Shown piece after piece: positions 48,990 to 62,187 of a stretch of DNA of 64,000 nucleotides. Source of the stretch: Liolophura sinensis (taxonomy: Eukaryota; Mollusca; Polyplacophora; Chitonida; Chitonidae); NCBI RefSeq assembly GCF_032854445.1, contig NC_088298.1, positions 12,141,504 to 12,205,503 of the forward strand. The letters run 5' to 3'. Each line of letters starts with the position of its first letter. Within the stretch, counting starts at the first letter, position 1. The translations under genes and the position numbers were made by a program. The notes beneath the pieces were generated by a model that saw only the letters and a program-made list of their open reading frames with translations, ran no database searches and was not told where the DNA came from.

Positions 48990-49950
48990 CAAAATTCTTT
49001 ACTGTAGAATTATCAAAATAAAAATGCATGAATACGTCAAATAAATATGTAAATTATTATTTGTAAGCATTGCATTGCCTGAGGACAGCATTCAAGATTT
49101 TTTAAAAATATGCCAGTCACACTGTCACTCAGCTGTGCGGTTAAATTGTGTGACGTTCACCACAATTGTGATCTTGTAAAACTGTGCTTGATGTGTTCAT
49201 GTATATATTGTGAGGTCTATTGGTCTTACAAAAGCAATTTCAAGTTTGTCTGGAAGGTAGGATGTAACATTAAGCACCAAATGTAATATTTTGCAACATA
49301 TATTTGCCTTCAAAAATACACTTTTTGGACAAATATTTAGGCTATGTAGGTAAGCAAAAAAATGGTGAGGCCCATAAACAAGAAAGCTTTTTGTCAGATA
49401 GCATATGTTAATGTTTGGTTTTGGAAAGGACATCTTTTTCTTGAGCACAGAATTGGGCTGAGGTTATGGGCAAATGTATTTTAATGTTAAAAAGAAGAAA
49501 ATTCAGAGTTTTTTTACAGATGTTTAAAAGACATTAATACTGCAAGCAGATCCTATATGCATTCAATATAGCAGACAACTACAGGAACCATGCCAGGCTG
49601 TGACTCGATTCTGAGAGTAACATGGAAATATTGGTATAGGACAGATAGGTTATACATACATGAACTGATACACAGGGGTAGCATATGCATGTGCACATAA
49701 AGCAGGTCATAAAAATATGTACCTCATTGGGTTTTTTTTTTTTGGAGGCATGAATATGTAGTGTATGCATAATCCAGGATATCTAAAGGCTAGAATCTGC
49801 TAACCTATCCATGAGGAAGAAACATTAGTGCTATTTTAACTCCCTGATTTTAACACCTTTTGACATTGGAGAAGAATATGGACACCCTGCTTGAAAATCA
49901 TCCTATATGGCCGCTCTCCTTCATATTTCTTGCTTAGCCATGAAAACTGA
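48990..49950. other. No gene seen
   Basis: AT-rich, with a T run at about 49731-49742. Confidence 0.45.
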
Positions 49951-49952
49951 AG

Positions 49953-50210
49953 TGACTCCATCAAGCCTTTGGCACTACAGTTTCATGACTCCATGAAGCC
50001 TTTGGCACTAAGGTTGTGTGACTCCATGAAGCCTTTGGCACTATAGTTTCAGGACTCCATGAAGCCTTTGGCACTAGAGTATTGTGACTCCATGAAGCCT
50101 TTGGCACTACAGTTTCGTGACTCCATGAAGCCTTTGGCACTACAGTTTCATGACTCCATGAAGCCTTTGGCACTAAGGTTTTGCGGCTCCATGAGGCACT
50201 ACAGTTTCAA
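49953..50210. repeat. 33-bp minisatellite, about 7.8 copies
   Basis: The unit is GACTCCATGAAGCCTTTGGC plus ACTACAGTTTCAT. The last unit has an internal deletion. The 33-bp period gives an open minus-strand frame of SHETVVPKASW repeats, in a different frame from the neighbouring exon. The array begins 70 bp downstream of that exon's donor (minus strand). Confidence 0.96.
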
Positions 50211-50279
50211 TATTTTTAAAAATGGTATTTAAGAATTGAAAATCTAAAAAAAGAGACAAGTAAAATATAAAAGCTGTAC

Positions 50280-50513
50280 CTATGGTGTAGCGGCATCCAT
50301 CTAATCTGACCACACATTTACGTCGTGACACAGGAGACGTAGGTTCATCCTCATCGTCTACGTAACTCCCACGCACGTCACCATAGCGCCCGCTGTCGGA
50401 CAGTCTGCGTAGCTCCCCCATGTCTCCCTGCAGGCGTGTGTTTGTTCGTCTGCCTGATGTTACAGTGTTCTGTCCCGCAGGGCAAGAGGACTTCTCACAG
50501 CTAAGGTCTGTCA
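50280..50513 (-). CDS. Probable coding exon, product unrecognised
   Basis: A minus-strand open segment of about 78 codons ends at the donor ATAG|GTACAG (GT at 50279-50278). It encodes a basic/acidic, Ser-rich stretch (ELRRLSDSGRYGDVRGSYVD, then DEDEPTSPVSRRK) followed by the more ordered-looking CVVRLDGCRYTI. RRLS fits a basophilic kinase site. The 5' border is unclear: it could start at the ATG at 50514 (MTDLSCEKSS), or at an acceptor just inside it (GATATGACAG|ACC). The donor phase and final Ile codon match those of the exon at 17585-18590. Composition and donor are seen; coding status is likely but not proven. Confidence 0.6.
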
Positions 50514-50519
50514 TATCAA

Positions 50520-52970
50520 AAACTTACTAACAACTTGGCACAGCACCATGACAATTAAGTTCACAGAGATTAGAGAGAAGACTACCGTCAGGGTGGGGTC
50601 AGGACTAGGAGAAAGGTGACACAATCATTGCAGTAATTCCCCAAGAACATATCCTGAGTCAGAGCACCGAATGTTGCATTGGAAACAAAAACGTGTGTTG
50701 GCAACACATAGCCCTTTAATATCAAAATCCTGGACTTTGAATGATTACAGGTAAATTCCTCCCTGAGATGTCAAAGGTGGCATGATAAGTAGTTGGCCTA
50801 ACCATCTGGTGACTGATTAAGCACAGTACCAAACATTGGACACCAGGTTCAATACGTCATACAAATAAAAACTAGTCAGCTTCAGGTTTTGATTATTTTT
50901 TCTGTTGTAAGAGAAGCATGACTAGGCCGGTAAATGCATGTATGAATAACTAATGCCCTTAATCTGCCATGTAAGCTTCTCTGCCATATGTCTCCTGCAA
51001 TCACAGAGTCATCCTTAGCCCATTAGAAACAAAAGATGAGAAGTTCTTGATAACCAATCAATGGCTTCTTGTGTAAGTAAAGTCCTGGAAGCACGTCCAT
51101 TACTCTGCCACAAATCACCCCCATCTGGACCACTCAGCCGCTGGGAAAATGAACCAATATCTGACACTGCCCACTTCACAATAAAACTACACACTGTCCT
51201 CATCCGCAGATACACACAGTTTAGTCAAACTCTTCTTTTGAACATAAAATCAGAGGCTGACAGAACGGCATGTGTTTATAGAGAGAGTGTACCCTTCCTG
51301 TCCAGTGAGCATGACAGCAATACTGTGGAACTAGTCACCACTAAAACACTCATGCTGTCACATGACATTCATCAATAAACGCAACAGTTTGGTATAAATC
51401 CCTGAGTGGCAAGCGGGATAACATTCCCTGAGTCTTAGGCTCCACAACTACGCAGACTCAGAGTCCTCGACATACTCGAAGGCTTCTCCAATCACTAGAC
51501 CATCTACTTACAATGCGTTGGAGACTCTGACTATATCAATGACAGTTTGTCCACACTGTCAAACAGATATCTAAACCACACACACCTGACAACCGTCTTA
51601 AAGAGTATAACAATATATATATACACCTCTTGCAGTCTATAGCTGGACCTGTTCATGCACGTGAACATACAGAGCAAACAATCCGGCCATGACCTGGTGA
51701 AACATAATTCAGCTACATTTTGTTATACCCACACTGTAAAACTCCCACCCCCCTCTCACGAGAAGGGCCCAGAAATGAAATGGCCTGGAAGAGTTCTCAA
51801 TTAAACTTGATGAATGAATCGAGCAGTTGGTGCCTACCCCTTCAATTCCATGTGACTACAGCCCGATGGTAATATACGCTCCAATCCATCACCGATCAGT
51901 CAGTTTGTTGCTGTTTTCATTAAACCTTCAGCATTATATCCCCGCGGTAACCGTGGCAGACTGCTCATAAATATGTAAATGTGGGAGCGTCAGATTGAAG
52001 TGGGCTTTCTACACGCCTAATACTGGACCTCTCAGACCGAACCTCTGCCTCAAGTGTTGATATGTATATATTCTGTAGGCGACATGAATGCGAAATCCCT
52101 TCTCTACCAGAGAGAAACTTCTGCGCTTCTTCATGATTTCTGTCTCATTTCTGCAATTTCATGTTGGTCACTCAGCCTTACACAATTGCTATTTTCCACT
52201 CCACACACAAGTTTATAATACAGATATATGTACTTGTCAAACCCCCCCCTCCCAAAAACACACAGTGGACATCTGACCTTATATAATGCATTTCATTCAA
52301 ATCAGCACAAGTATGATCACATCAACTTACATGTTTGAGTAGAACAAATCAGCTTATTTAGAATCATAAAATATATAGCTAGTACTTAATTTCCATATAA
52401 ATTATTGTCACAGCTTCATGTAAATATGCCCACCATCCAGCTATATAAATATGTACAGCCAACATGTACATGTGCTTAAGGCTTGTTCATCAGTATAATA
52501 CATCGTTATGCCTGTCAACTCACATCGCCACCGATATGTAACGAAGCGAAACAAGACATGTATATCTTGTGTGCTAAATTGCATTACCTGGATTTCTTTA
52601 AAAACAACATTTATTTACTATATACATACACATGTAGATGAAGATATGCTACTAAAACATGTACATGTACAGAGCACACGAAAACTGTAGACGTCATTTA
52701 CAGAATAACTTTTAACTTTAAGAATATAAATAAAAGTCTGGTCACATCAGCAGAATAAATGGAGAATGGAAAACTACACCTGTATGGTCTTATTATTTTG
52801 AATAAGAAAAATTTATAGATACCATATTGATCCCGAAGAAACTATCAGTTAGTTTTTAAGAGGTGTCAGTAAATATAACCACTCCTTTCTTTGTTTTAGT
52901 AACTTTGCAAGCAGTCCCTGAATGGTACACCTCACGCCCATGATATACACAGCACAGACAAGCCAGTGAG
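50520..52970. other. No gene seen
   Basis: The 105-codon plus frame at 51061-51378 has no domain and overlaps an equally open minus frame. The stretch 51890-52080 is repeat-free and less AT-rich than its surroundings. Confidence 0.45.
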
Positions 52971-52974
52971 CCAG

Positions 52975-54655
52975 CAGTGAAGTCAAGAAGTAGCTATTAA
53001 CCCTGGTGTCCCTAACAAAACAGCATGGCATTAAATCAGGTGCGAAGTCAGGGACTAGCTATAAGCCATGGTGTCCCCAGCAAAACAGAATGGCATTACA
53101 TATATCAAGTGTGAAGCCAGGGACTAGCTATACACCATGAAGTCCCCAGCAAAACAGAATGGCATTACATATATCCAGTGTGAAGCCAGGGACTAGCTAT
53201 AAGCCATGGCGTCCCCAGCAAAACAAAATGGTATTACATGTATCGGGTGTGAAGTCAGGGACTAGCTATAAGCCATGGTGTCCCCTGAAAAACAGAATGG
53301 CTGTACATGTAATCAGTGTGAAGTCAGAGACTAGCTATAAGCCATGGTGTCCCCAGCAAAACTGAATGGCTGTACATTCATCAGGTGCGAAGTCAGGGAC
53401 TAGATACAAGCCATGGTGTCCCCCGAAAAACAGAATGGCTGTACATGTAATCAGTGTGAAGTCAGAGACTAGCTATAAGCCATGGTGTCCCCCGAAAAAC
53501 AAAATGGCTGTACAAGTATTGGGTATGAAGTCAGGGACTAGCTATAAGCCATGGTGTCCCCAGCAAAACAAAATGGCATTACATATATCCCGTGTGAAGT
53601 CAGGGACTAGCTACAAGCCATGGTGTCCCCAGCAAAACAAAATGGTATTACATGTATCGGGTGTGAAGTCAGGGACTAGCTACAAGCCATGGTGTCCCCC
53701 GAAAAACAGAATGGCTGTACAAGTATTGGGTATGAAGTCAGGGACTAGCTATAAGCCATGGTGTCCCCAGCAAAACAAAATGGTATTACATGTATCGGGT
53801 GTGAAGTCAGGGACTAGCTACAAGCCATGGTGTCCCCCGAAAAACAGAATGGCTGTACATGTAATCAGTGTGAAGTCAGAGACTAGCTATAAGCCATGGT
53901 GTCCCCAGCAAAACAGAATGGCATTACATATATCCCGTGTGAAGCCAGGGACTAGCTATACACCATGAAGTCCCCAGCAAAACAGAATGGCTGTACATTC
54001 ATCAGGTGCGAAGTCAGGGACTAGCTACAAGCCATGGTGTCCCCAGCAAAACAGAATGGCTGTACAAGTATTGGGAGTGAAGTCAGAGACTAGCTATAAG
54101 CCATGGTGTCCCCAGCAAAACAGAATGGCTGTACAAGTATCGGGTGTGAAGTCAGGGACTAGCTATAAGCCATGGTGTCCCCTGGAAAACAGAATGGCTG
54201 TACAAGTATTGGGAGTGAAGTCAGAGACTAGCTATAAGCCATGATGTCCCCAGCAAAACAGAATGGCTATAAAAGTACTGGGTGTGAAGTCAGGGACTAG
54301 CTATACACCATGATGTCCCCAGCAAAACAGAATGGCTATAAAAGTACTGGGTGTGAAGTCAGGGACTAGCTATAAGCCATGGTGTCCCCAGCAAAACAGA
54401 ATGGCTATACAAGTACTGGGTGTGAAGTCAGGGACTAGCTATAAGCCATGGTGTCCCCAGCAAAACAGAATGGCTATACAAGTACTGGGTGTGAAGTCAG
54501 GGACTAGCTATAAGCCATGGTGTCCCCTGGAAAACAGAATGGCTATACAAGTACTGGGTGTGAAGTCAGGGACTAGCTATAAGCCATGGTGTCCCCTGGA
54601 AAACAGAATGGCTAACATGTAACTGTCTGCAAATGTGTGAAGTCAGGGACACTGA
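52975..54655. repeat. 69-bp minisatellite, about 24 copies
   Basis: The unit is AGAATGGCTATACAAGTACT, GGGTGTGAAGTCAGGGACTA, GCTATAAGCCATGGTGTCCC and CAGCAAAAC. Units fall into subtypes (GCATTACATATATC, GCTGTACATGTAATC, GCTATACAAGTACTG), and subtypes cluster, the most uniform being at the right end. The 23-codon period leaves a 200-codon frame open (SGTSYKPWCPQQNKMA repeats). There is no start context, splice border or flanking coding sequence, so I treat it as non-coding. Confidence 0.97.
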
Positions 54656-54659
54656 TGGC

Positions 54660-55505
54660 CTCAGGATAAGAGAATGGCCAGCACTTTTCATTCCAGTTGA
54701 TCAGTTGTGTGTGCACAAAGGTCTGGTCAAGTGGAGGACTCTCAGTCAGGGCTACGAACCTGTCAGACAATTTCTTAATAGACTCTCAGAACTGGCGAAT
54801 TCACTAACCCACGGACCTTTTCCTGTAGGACTTTTATTTCCCTGAACAAAAAGCCCCAGCCCTCTACAAACTCTCCAGCAGCACTTTATTAATGAGCTCA
54901 GTTTTTCCAGCTCCCCAGCCTTGAACTGTGTAACTTTCTGCCTGGCAGTTTTCTACTCTTAAATCTTATGACTTTTAAAGTGTCCTCTTGACCAGTTGAA
55001 GAATTAGACTTCCTGAAGCCATGGAAATCTGTGGACAATCACCTGGCAGTGGCGGGAAATGTGCCAATAAAACAGGCCCACCATTTCACAGGCCTGATTT
55101 AACACGTGGTCAGAGCGAACCACAGCCCCTCTCAGCCACCCGGACTTCTACAGCAAGCTTTTCCATCAGGGTGAATGTGGAGCTGCCAGACGGGCTGTTC
55201 CTGAACTGTGTATCACATCTTTGCAGTGTTGTATTACAAACAATGAGATCAATATCTATAAGTGCTGGGCCAATTACTTTCGAGAGCATTAAATGGCCCC
55301 GTCAGGTCTGGTTAACCGGTTCAAGGGTAGAAATGCGGACATATGGTTAACCCGTTTTGCCCTGCAAAACTTTGCGCTATGTTTCTGTAGCACGGATGGT
55401 AATACATTACTTGTATCTTAATCAATACATGCAAATGTATCCATCTTGGGCGTGTCCGATTAGGATTACACGCACACATATATATGTTTTTATATATATG
55501 TTCCT
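54660..55505. other. No gene seen
   Basis: The plus frame at 55021-55350 (109 codons) has no recognisable domain; I do not call it. Confidence 0.45.
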
Positions 55506-55520
55506 TGCAAATAACTAAGT

Positions 55521-55785
55521 GGGGCCTCCGTGGGTCACTTGGTTAGCGCACTAGCACAGCGTAATGACCCATGAGTCTCTCACCAATAACGTCTCTGTGA
55601 GTCCAACCCATGCTAGCTTCCTCTTCGGACGTAAGTTGGAAGGTCTGCCAGCAACCTGCAGATGGTTGTGGGTTTCCCCTGGGCTCTACCCGGTTTCCTC
55701 CTACCAAAATGCTGGCCGCCGTCATATAAGTGAAATATTCTTGGGTACGGCATAAAACACCAATCAAATAAATAAATCAATTAAT
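55521..55785 (+). mobile_element. Full-length SINE family A with target-site duplication
   Basis: Starts GGGGCCTCCGTGGGTCACTT, keeps the core (CAACCTGCAGATGGTTGTGG, CCAAAATGCTGGCCGCCG) and ends CACCAATCAAATAAATAAAT. A perfect 13-bp duplication, CAAATAACTAAGT, lies at 55508-55520 and 55786-55798. Confidence 0.95.
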
Positions 55786-55799
55786 CAAATAACTAAGTA

Positions 55800-58700
55800 T
55801 TCAACATCTCTTTAAACTTGTCAGTCTAAGATCGCAAGATTAATCGCAAGATTAATTTCAACTAAGAGTCTTACAGTACAATCAAAACATTAAATATCAT
55901 GTGTCCATGTATTCAAATTTGTGCAACAGCTTTCGTACAGGTATATGAAAATGAAATTCAAAAGAGTTTTCAAGGTGTTTTCCAGGAGTTTTTTTGTCAT
56001 TTTCAAGGCTAGTTTAACCATACCATGGTGCAAATTATAGACTATACATTAAGTCAGAATTATAGATGCTTTAATTTGCATGCATGTATATTGAATAGTA
56101 CGCTTGCTTTTGCAAGAAATTTCTGCCCTTCACCTCTGTAATGCGACACATTCTTTGACCTGACCTTGGCTCAGTCAAAAAATGAATGCCATATATCATT
56201 ATGCAGGGTTTCCTCTGGGTCAGTATTTTTTTTAGCCAGTCACTTTAGCCAATCATCAGATTTTGTGGTAAATTCTATTTTTCTATAGTCATACTACCTT
56301 AGTGGCCTTGGCTCCATCTGTAATTCGTTTTTATCTGCCTTGGTGTAGCTGGTAGAATCAGTTTGGTCTCTTCCAGCTATATCTGGAGTTTATCAAACGT
56401 TACATTTAGAACATCTGCCCTCAAAATAATGGACCAATGCTTGGCAGCATGTTTTTGTTTTTTGAGCCAAAAAAATCCATCCTTTTTTTAACCTCTCTGT
56501 AGGATCCTAGTAAAGTGCAATTTCCTCTATCAGAAAAATTTGTTACAAAATTAATTGTACATTCAGTTTATTTAAATGCAACATTATGATCAGTACATTG
56601 GAGTAACAGTCTGACAGGAGAAAACCAGAGGGCGTACACATTTATGTAACAGCACATATTCTGAAACATTTAATTTACTTTGGATCCAAAAGAAAATAGA
56701 AAAGAAAATAGTTTATTAAGTGAAAAAGTTTAAATTTTTCATGGGAGGTAACTTCATTTACAGGTGTAACTCTATTTATTTCCCTTGATAATTTTTTTTT
56801 TCACAATTGGTGATGAAAGGCCTCCCCCAAAATGCCATGATTCTCATTCGTTATTTAACAAAAATGATCTCAAGCGATATATAATGTAAGTCAACTTGCA
56901 ACAATGCTGACCCCCCTTTGTAGATTTCTCAAGTAATCGCCATGCAACTGTGTTGTTGTTTCACCGCGATCAGGCCGTTTGAAATCACAGTAAGTGGATT
57001 ATTTTCATAAGAAAAATTGCGAAAAAAATCTGCTAAAAACCCCAGAAAACCCTAAGGGTAGATTTTATATAATGTTTGTATTTTTTCTTAGGTAAATAAA
57101 TTTGTCGCCAAAAACATTCGCATTTTTTCAAATTTTATTGCCCTGTCCAAAAATTGTTCTAAATTTGCGACAATGGCGAGTGCCAGTGGAAGCCCTGACT
57201 ATGGGAGAATTATCAGCGAGCTCCTGATATAGGGAGTGGGCAGCCAGCAGACAATATTTAAATTTGGGACAACTACGATTTTCAAGGAGTTTCAGGAGCA
57301 TTGGTCTTTTTTAAGGACTTTCAAGTACTTGAAAATGAAATTGTATTTTTCAAAGAGTTTCAAGGACTGTGCGCACCCTGTATTAGCTATTATATTCTGA
57401 GCTACATTAGAATATAGATTCCTCATTTTCCCCCCAGTGCCATTACGTTTGTATGTTAAATGATTCTGCCATTTTGGACTATTAATCATTCAACCTCTGA
57501 TTAATGGTTTGATTTCTGGCCAATTTAAGTCTCATATAACCTCTAATTAGCGATTAAGAATTCCATCTGGTTTGTCACTAAACAACCCTCAAAACACATG
57601 ATTAAATCGCAGAGTTTTCAACTGCAGATTGTGCAATCTTTGCAAAAATTTCATTAACTTGTGACATACAAACCACGTATATGTATCTGTTTCTGAATTT
57701 AGCCATTCTCACTTGTACAGTTTAAAATAAAGTGATATGTACACAACGATGTCTGCTTGTATGTGTGAATGGGCTCACACTGACTACAGCCCTTTTATAT
57801 GAGTTTTCTTTAATCTTATCATGAACAATGAGACTACATGTTCTCATTGCTGGCCAATTCAGATTAATAGCAGGAGCCATGCCCGTTGTCCAAAACTTGA
57901 CCTTGACCAACAAGGTCAAATGTTTGAATAAGCTGTCATGGCTGCTTCTATATGGCTTTATATTCTCATCAAAATGCTCCACCTGTGATGGTGTCCTAAA
58001 GAGCATAGGTTTTCAAAGACAATTTCAGTACAAATCTTTCACTGAATATATTTGGGTAATTACTTATCCACCCTTTCAAAACATACATGTCATGCAGCAT
58101 GTTGTCAGACAGTTAAAAGTCAAGAACTTATAAGGACACCAAATATGTTTTCACTATGACAATAAGTGGAGTATTAAGCTATTCATTCAATCAAGGGCCA
58201 GTATAAATTCTATTCCAAGGACTTTCAAGGTCTTGAAAACCTGTAAACAAAATTCCAGTACTTTCAAGGAATCAAGGACCAATGGAAATATTGCTGTATC
58301 TTGATTATGATTTGCAGTTAAAGTGTACTAGATCACAATTACTACAAAAGGACATCTGACTGGAAGGTCAGGCTTTTGGTTGCAAATGGCATCATAGGGT
58401 GATGAACCAATGACCTATCAGCATACATGTGCATGGCACCCCACAAGGGAATCATCATGGAAACCCTTGACCTACAAGTACAACATTATGGGCCATTTTT
58501 AATTTGGACATGCTGTTATGGTGATATGTATATGACTATAAGGATCCAACTATTTGCATGATTTGCATGATTGAGAGGGAGGAGGATCAATACTTGAGGA
58601 AATATGTCTGAAAGCAAATCTAATCTGGTCAGTCGAAGGTCAGGTATTTCACAGCAGAGACAAAACGCTATTCCAGCTGTAGTCCACAGTTTTTCAAGGC

Positions 58701-60490
58701 AATATTAAATATTAACTTATATAGGGAATTAATAACTCTTAATGAAGTAGTTACATGTAGGAATCTTGTGTTTCAGGGACAAAGACTTGTCAAATAGATC
58801 AAAAAGCTGGGCTGCCATCAATTGTTGACAATATCGCTGTAGGCAATACTGTCAGGTCACAGCTCAGAAATAAACTAGCCAAACTCCCAAACCTGTCTTC
58901 CCGCATGTCCGCACTTCAATCTTGCTAATAGACAAACCATGTGATTGTTAAATACCAAATACTCCCTGGAGTACATGGCAGTCGATTTGTTTTTGCGTCA
59001 AGTTTTTCCTCAAAACATTTACATCATAGGGAAAACTTTCCTGATGAAGTAGCCCTGGAAGAAGCAATGGGCATCAGCACAAAGAGGCGCTTTATTAAAT
59101 GCTGAAAACATCTGCTATTCAAAGTGGGAATATGCATGGAACGATTTTGGGCTTTAGAAAACACGCTCGGAATCCATCTGTTTGGAGGCAGTAAGACTAC
59201 CTCGGGTTTAATGGTTAGTATGGTGCAGATCCTCCAGGGAGCCTGATTGCATATGGTTTAGTTGCAGACCTGACACTAGGAGACACCGGCTGACTGCCAA
59301 TGCTCAGTCAAGAATAGATTGACATTTAAACAAGGGTCTGTGTGTCAGCCATCTGACATTGGTGCGTGGAGAGGATTCCAGGCGGGCTAAGCGGTGCCTG
59401 GCTACCTGAGACCTGGCCTTGATGGATAGAGGGGTGGGATACAATAACATCTTACACAATCCACCCCAGCCACTCTAAGCCATGTCCATCACATCCATGG
59501 GCCAGCTCAGTCATCTGACAATGGCCAAACTGACAACAATACAATCTTTTCTCACTTAGTAGACGTGAATCATAGAAGACCAGGAGTGAGTTTCGTTGAT
59601 TGGACATTTATAATGATAACCCTTGCCCCAAAAAGGACACCAAGCATACATGGTTCCTGCCCATGATAGAAAAGAAAATGTTCTTAAGGGATTTCAAGGA
59701 GCTAATACATCCACTGTTTTCCAAAGACCTAAATTATAGTTTCAGTGCCTGAACAAAACTTCTTATGCATGGAGATTAATAGATACTACTTTGGTAGTTC
59801 ACTTCATGGTCCATTTTGAACATAATGAACTTTGACACTGAAAATATTACTTTTAAGATTTACATGTACCCCAAAATCAGCCATTTTTCAAGGATGTACA
59901 AGGTCTTTAAAATCTTTCCAAAAAATTAAAGTAAATCCAAGGGCTAGTGGGACGCAAACAGTGTATCTTCATCAAGAAAACAAATTTAGTATATCAATCA
60001 GCTGCTTTGGCCTGTAATGTTCTGAACACACGTCCCCATGTTTTCAAAAATGTATCCTATCTCATATACTCAAATACAGGAAGAAAGTATAAACTAATGA
60101 ATAATTCACCCTGTCTCTGAAATTTGTACAACACAAATCTGCTCAGGTACCTGACGAAACAAAGAATTAACATCTCTCATGTGTTCTTGTAAGAGAGAGG
60201 TTTTTGGTGACCATAATTCAGAGCTCTGTGAATACACTGCCCTAACCTGAACATTCCAGTATTATACATTCCAGCTGAACAAAAACGTGGACTGCCATCG
60301 ATCATATAACTGCTTTACCAAGGAGATCTATTCAAAACAAAAGACATCAACAAATCCTCTGTCATAGGGTAAAAATGTAGCGGTTCTACACCATGACATA
60401 TATTACAAGTGTAAATCTGGTCATGGTTGATTGCATAGATAATGGCCTACCTTAATCAGCCTATGAAATGGTACGCACAGAAATACCGAA
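55800..60490. other. 4.7 kb without a gene; scattered CAAGGACTTTCAAG-type repeats
   Basis: Relics of a dispersed repeat with TTCAAGGACTTTCAAG or its reverse complement lie at about 55955-56015, 57270-57365, 58205-58285, 59685-59720 and 59885-59925. No exon-like frames are seen. The stretch 58900-59560 is repeat-free and less AT-rich. Confidence 0.5.
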
Positions 60491-60512
60491 CGGTGTATAT
60501 GGGTATGCCAGC

Positions 60513-60666
60513 CATACGTGGAAAGGTCTGCCAGTAACCTGCGGATAGTCGTGGGTTTCCCCCGAGCCCTGCCCGGTTTCCTCCCACCATAATGCTGGCC
60601 GGTGTCGTGTAATTGAAATATTCTTGAGTACGGCGTAAAACACCAATCAAATAAATAAATAAGTAA
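60513..60666 (+). mobile_element. SINE family A, 5'-truncated, with 16-bp target-site duplication
   Basis: Begins in the body at CATACGTGGAAAGGTCTGCC and is intact to the CAATCAAATAAATAAATAAG tail. The perfect 16-bp duplication ATATGGGTATGCCAGC at 60497-60512 and 60667-60682 marks it as a truncated insertion. Confidence 0.96.
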
Positions 60667-60689
60667 ATATGGGTATGCCAGCTGGCATT

Positions 60690-61275
60690 GTCAGGAAACA
60701 GGAACTTCCATATTCAGAAAGAATCCAAAATTTAAGAAGGCAAAAACAAAATGTGAACAATGTTCACTTTTAAAATTTTTTACAATAATAATATTGTGGT
60801 GACTACAAATTACAAAAACTTCTAATCAAAAAATTGGTAGCTGGTACAGTGGACATATACATGTATATAATCTACATATAAATAAACGACTTTCTCGTTT
60901 GTATACAAATACAATTACAGTCGTATAGGTGGACCCTTTCTAGCTCTCTTGGCAATTAAAACTGGAGGTGAACACTACAAGTGTTAAACTAATTAACATA
61001 CATACAATAGTCAAATGTATATGTCTTACAGGGAAAGTAAGGCAGGAGATTGAGTTGCTAACCTTTTCCTGCAGAAAGATTTCAGGAATTCAAAACAGCC
61101 ACCAAGCAATGTTTGTGACATTTTTTTTCACCTTTCAAACTTGTACTAACGAACGTTTTTATTGAAACTTCAATAAACCAAGGATTCTAGCAATCTGAAT
61201 TGGGGCCTCCTTTTGACAGGTAATGTGACGATAATGATCACATATTGCCCAAACATGAATAATCAAATGCGTTGT
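60690..61275. other. No gene seen
   Basis: AT-rich, without clear features. Confidence 0.45.
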
Positions 61276-61284
61276 CGGTGTTAG

Positions 61285-61459
61285 TTTTATTTATTTATCT
61301 GACTATTGTTTTACGCCGTACTCAAGAATATTTCACTTATACGACGGCGGCCAGCATTATGGTGGGTGGAAACCAAGCAGAGCCCGGGGGAAACCCACGA
61401 CCATCCGCAGGTTGCTAGCAGACCCTCCCACTTACGGCTGGAGAGGAAGCCAGCATCCA
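61285..61459 (-). mobile_element. SINE family A, 5'-truncated
   Basis: Tail TTTATTTATTTATCTGACTA, full core and body to GGAGAGGAAGCCAGCATCC; the head is missing. A possible short duplication, TGTTAG, lies at 61279-61284 and 61460-61465, too short to be certain. Confidence 0.9.
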
Positions 61460-61469
61460 TGTTAGATAA

Positions 61470-62180
61470 TATGCTTAAAAAATTAAAACAGATACGCCTT
61501 CAGATTAGTGTGTGCACCTAAGTTCCTGAAAGCCAGCGATTTAAGGCAGACAGTCCTATCAAAATCAAAAGTAAAGCTCCACCTACGTGTATCTGCTCGA
61601 TGTTCTCCACCATGTCACGTGTGCAGAGTTTTCAAGGTTGCATGAGAAATGAAGCTTAAAATTATTGCTTCAGAATAGCCTAATTCAGCTTTATTTGTTA
61701 CCAGAATGTCAGATGTGATGCCTAAAAAGACACACAATCCACAAATAGCATATGCCACTGTCTAATATGTCAAGCTGAAAAAGAATACACCACTGCATTG
61801 ACCCACCTACGGATGTGACATATGGATGATAACACCAGGGGATATTGGAAATATTATATTAATATAAATTGCTGATGTATCAAAACTGAACCAAGCGGTT
61901 ACTGCCGTAGTTTCACTGGGAAATGGCTGGGACATTGTGTGAGCAAAAGTCTCAATATAGTCCTAATTCTAGCAAATATACAGCACAACATAGAATAGAT
62001 TAACCTGTTTTTCTATTTGTAAATGTCAAACTGCCACCTGGAGAGATATATAGATTTTGCTTGGCCATGTGGTCCATGCTCATAAGGTTTGCTTCCTGTA
62101 ATATAGTTCAATACCATAAACCACATAGCTCTATCTGCATGAAACATGTATGTAACTGAAGTACTACTTCAAGTCAGATA
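61470..62180. other. No gene seen
   Basis: No repeats or exon-like frames recognised. Confidence 0.45.
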
Positions 62181-62187
62181 GTGTCCT

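Noticed and set aside
17585-50513. Direct splicing of the 50-kb exon to the 18-kb exon
   Set aside because: The donor at 50280 is phase 1 and needs an acceptor leaving two bases; the AG sites near the start of the 18-kb exon leave one base or none, so a direct join would break the frame.
53366-53968. A 200-codon open frame that looks like a repeat protein
   Set aside because: It is produced by the 69-bp period of the minisatellite; there is no flanking coding sequence, start context or splice signal. Open frames in the arrays at 17.1, 35.5, 43.1, 47.3 and 50.0 kb have the same cause.
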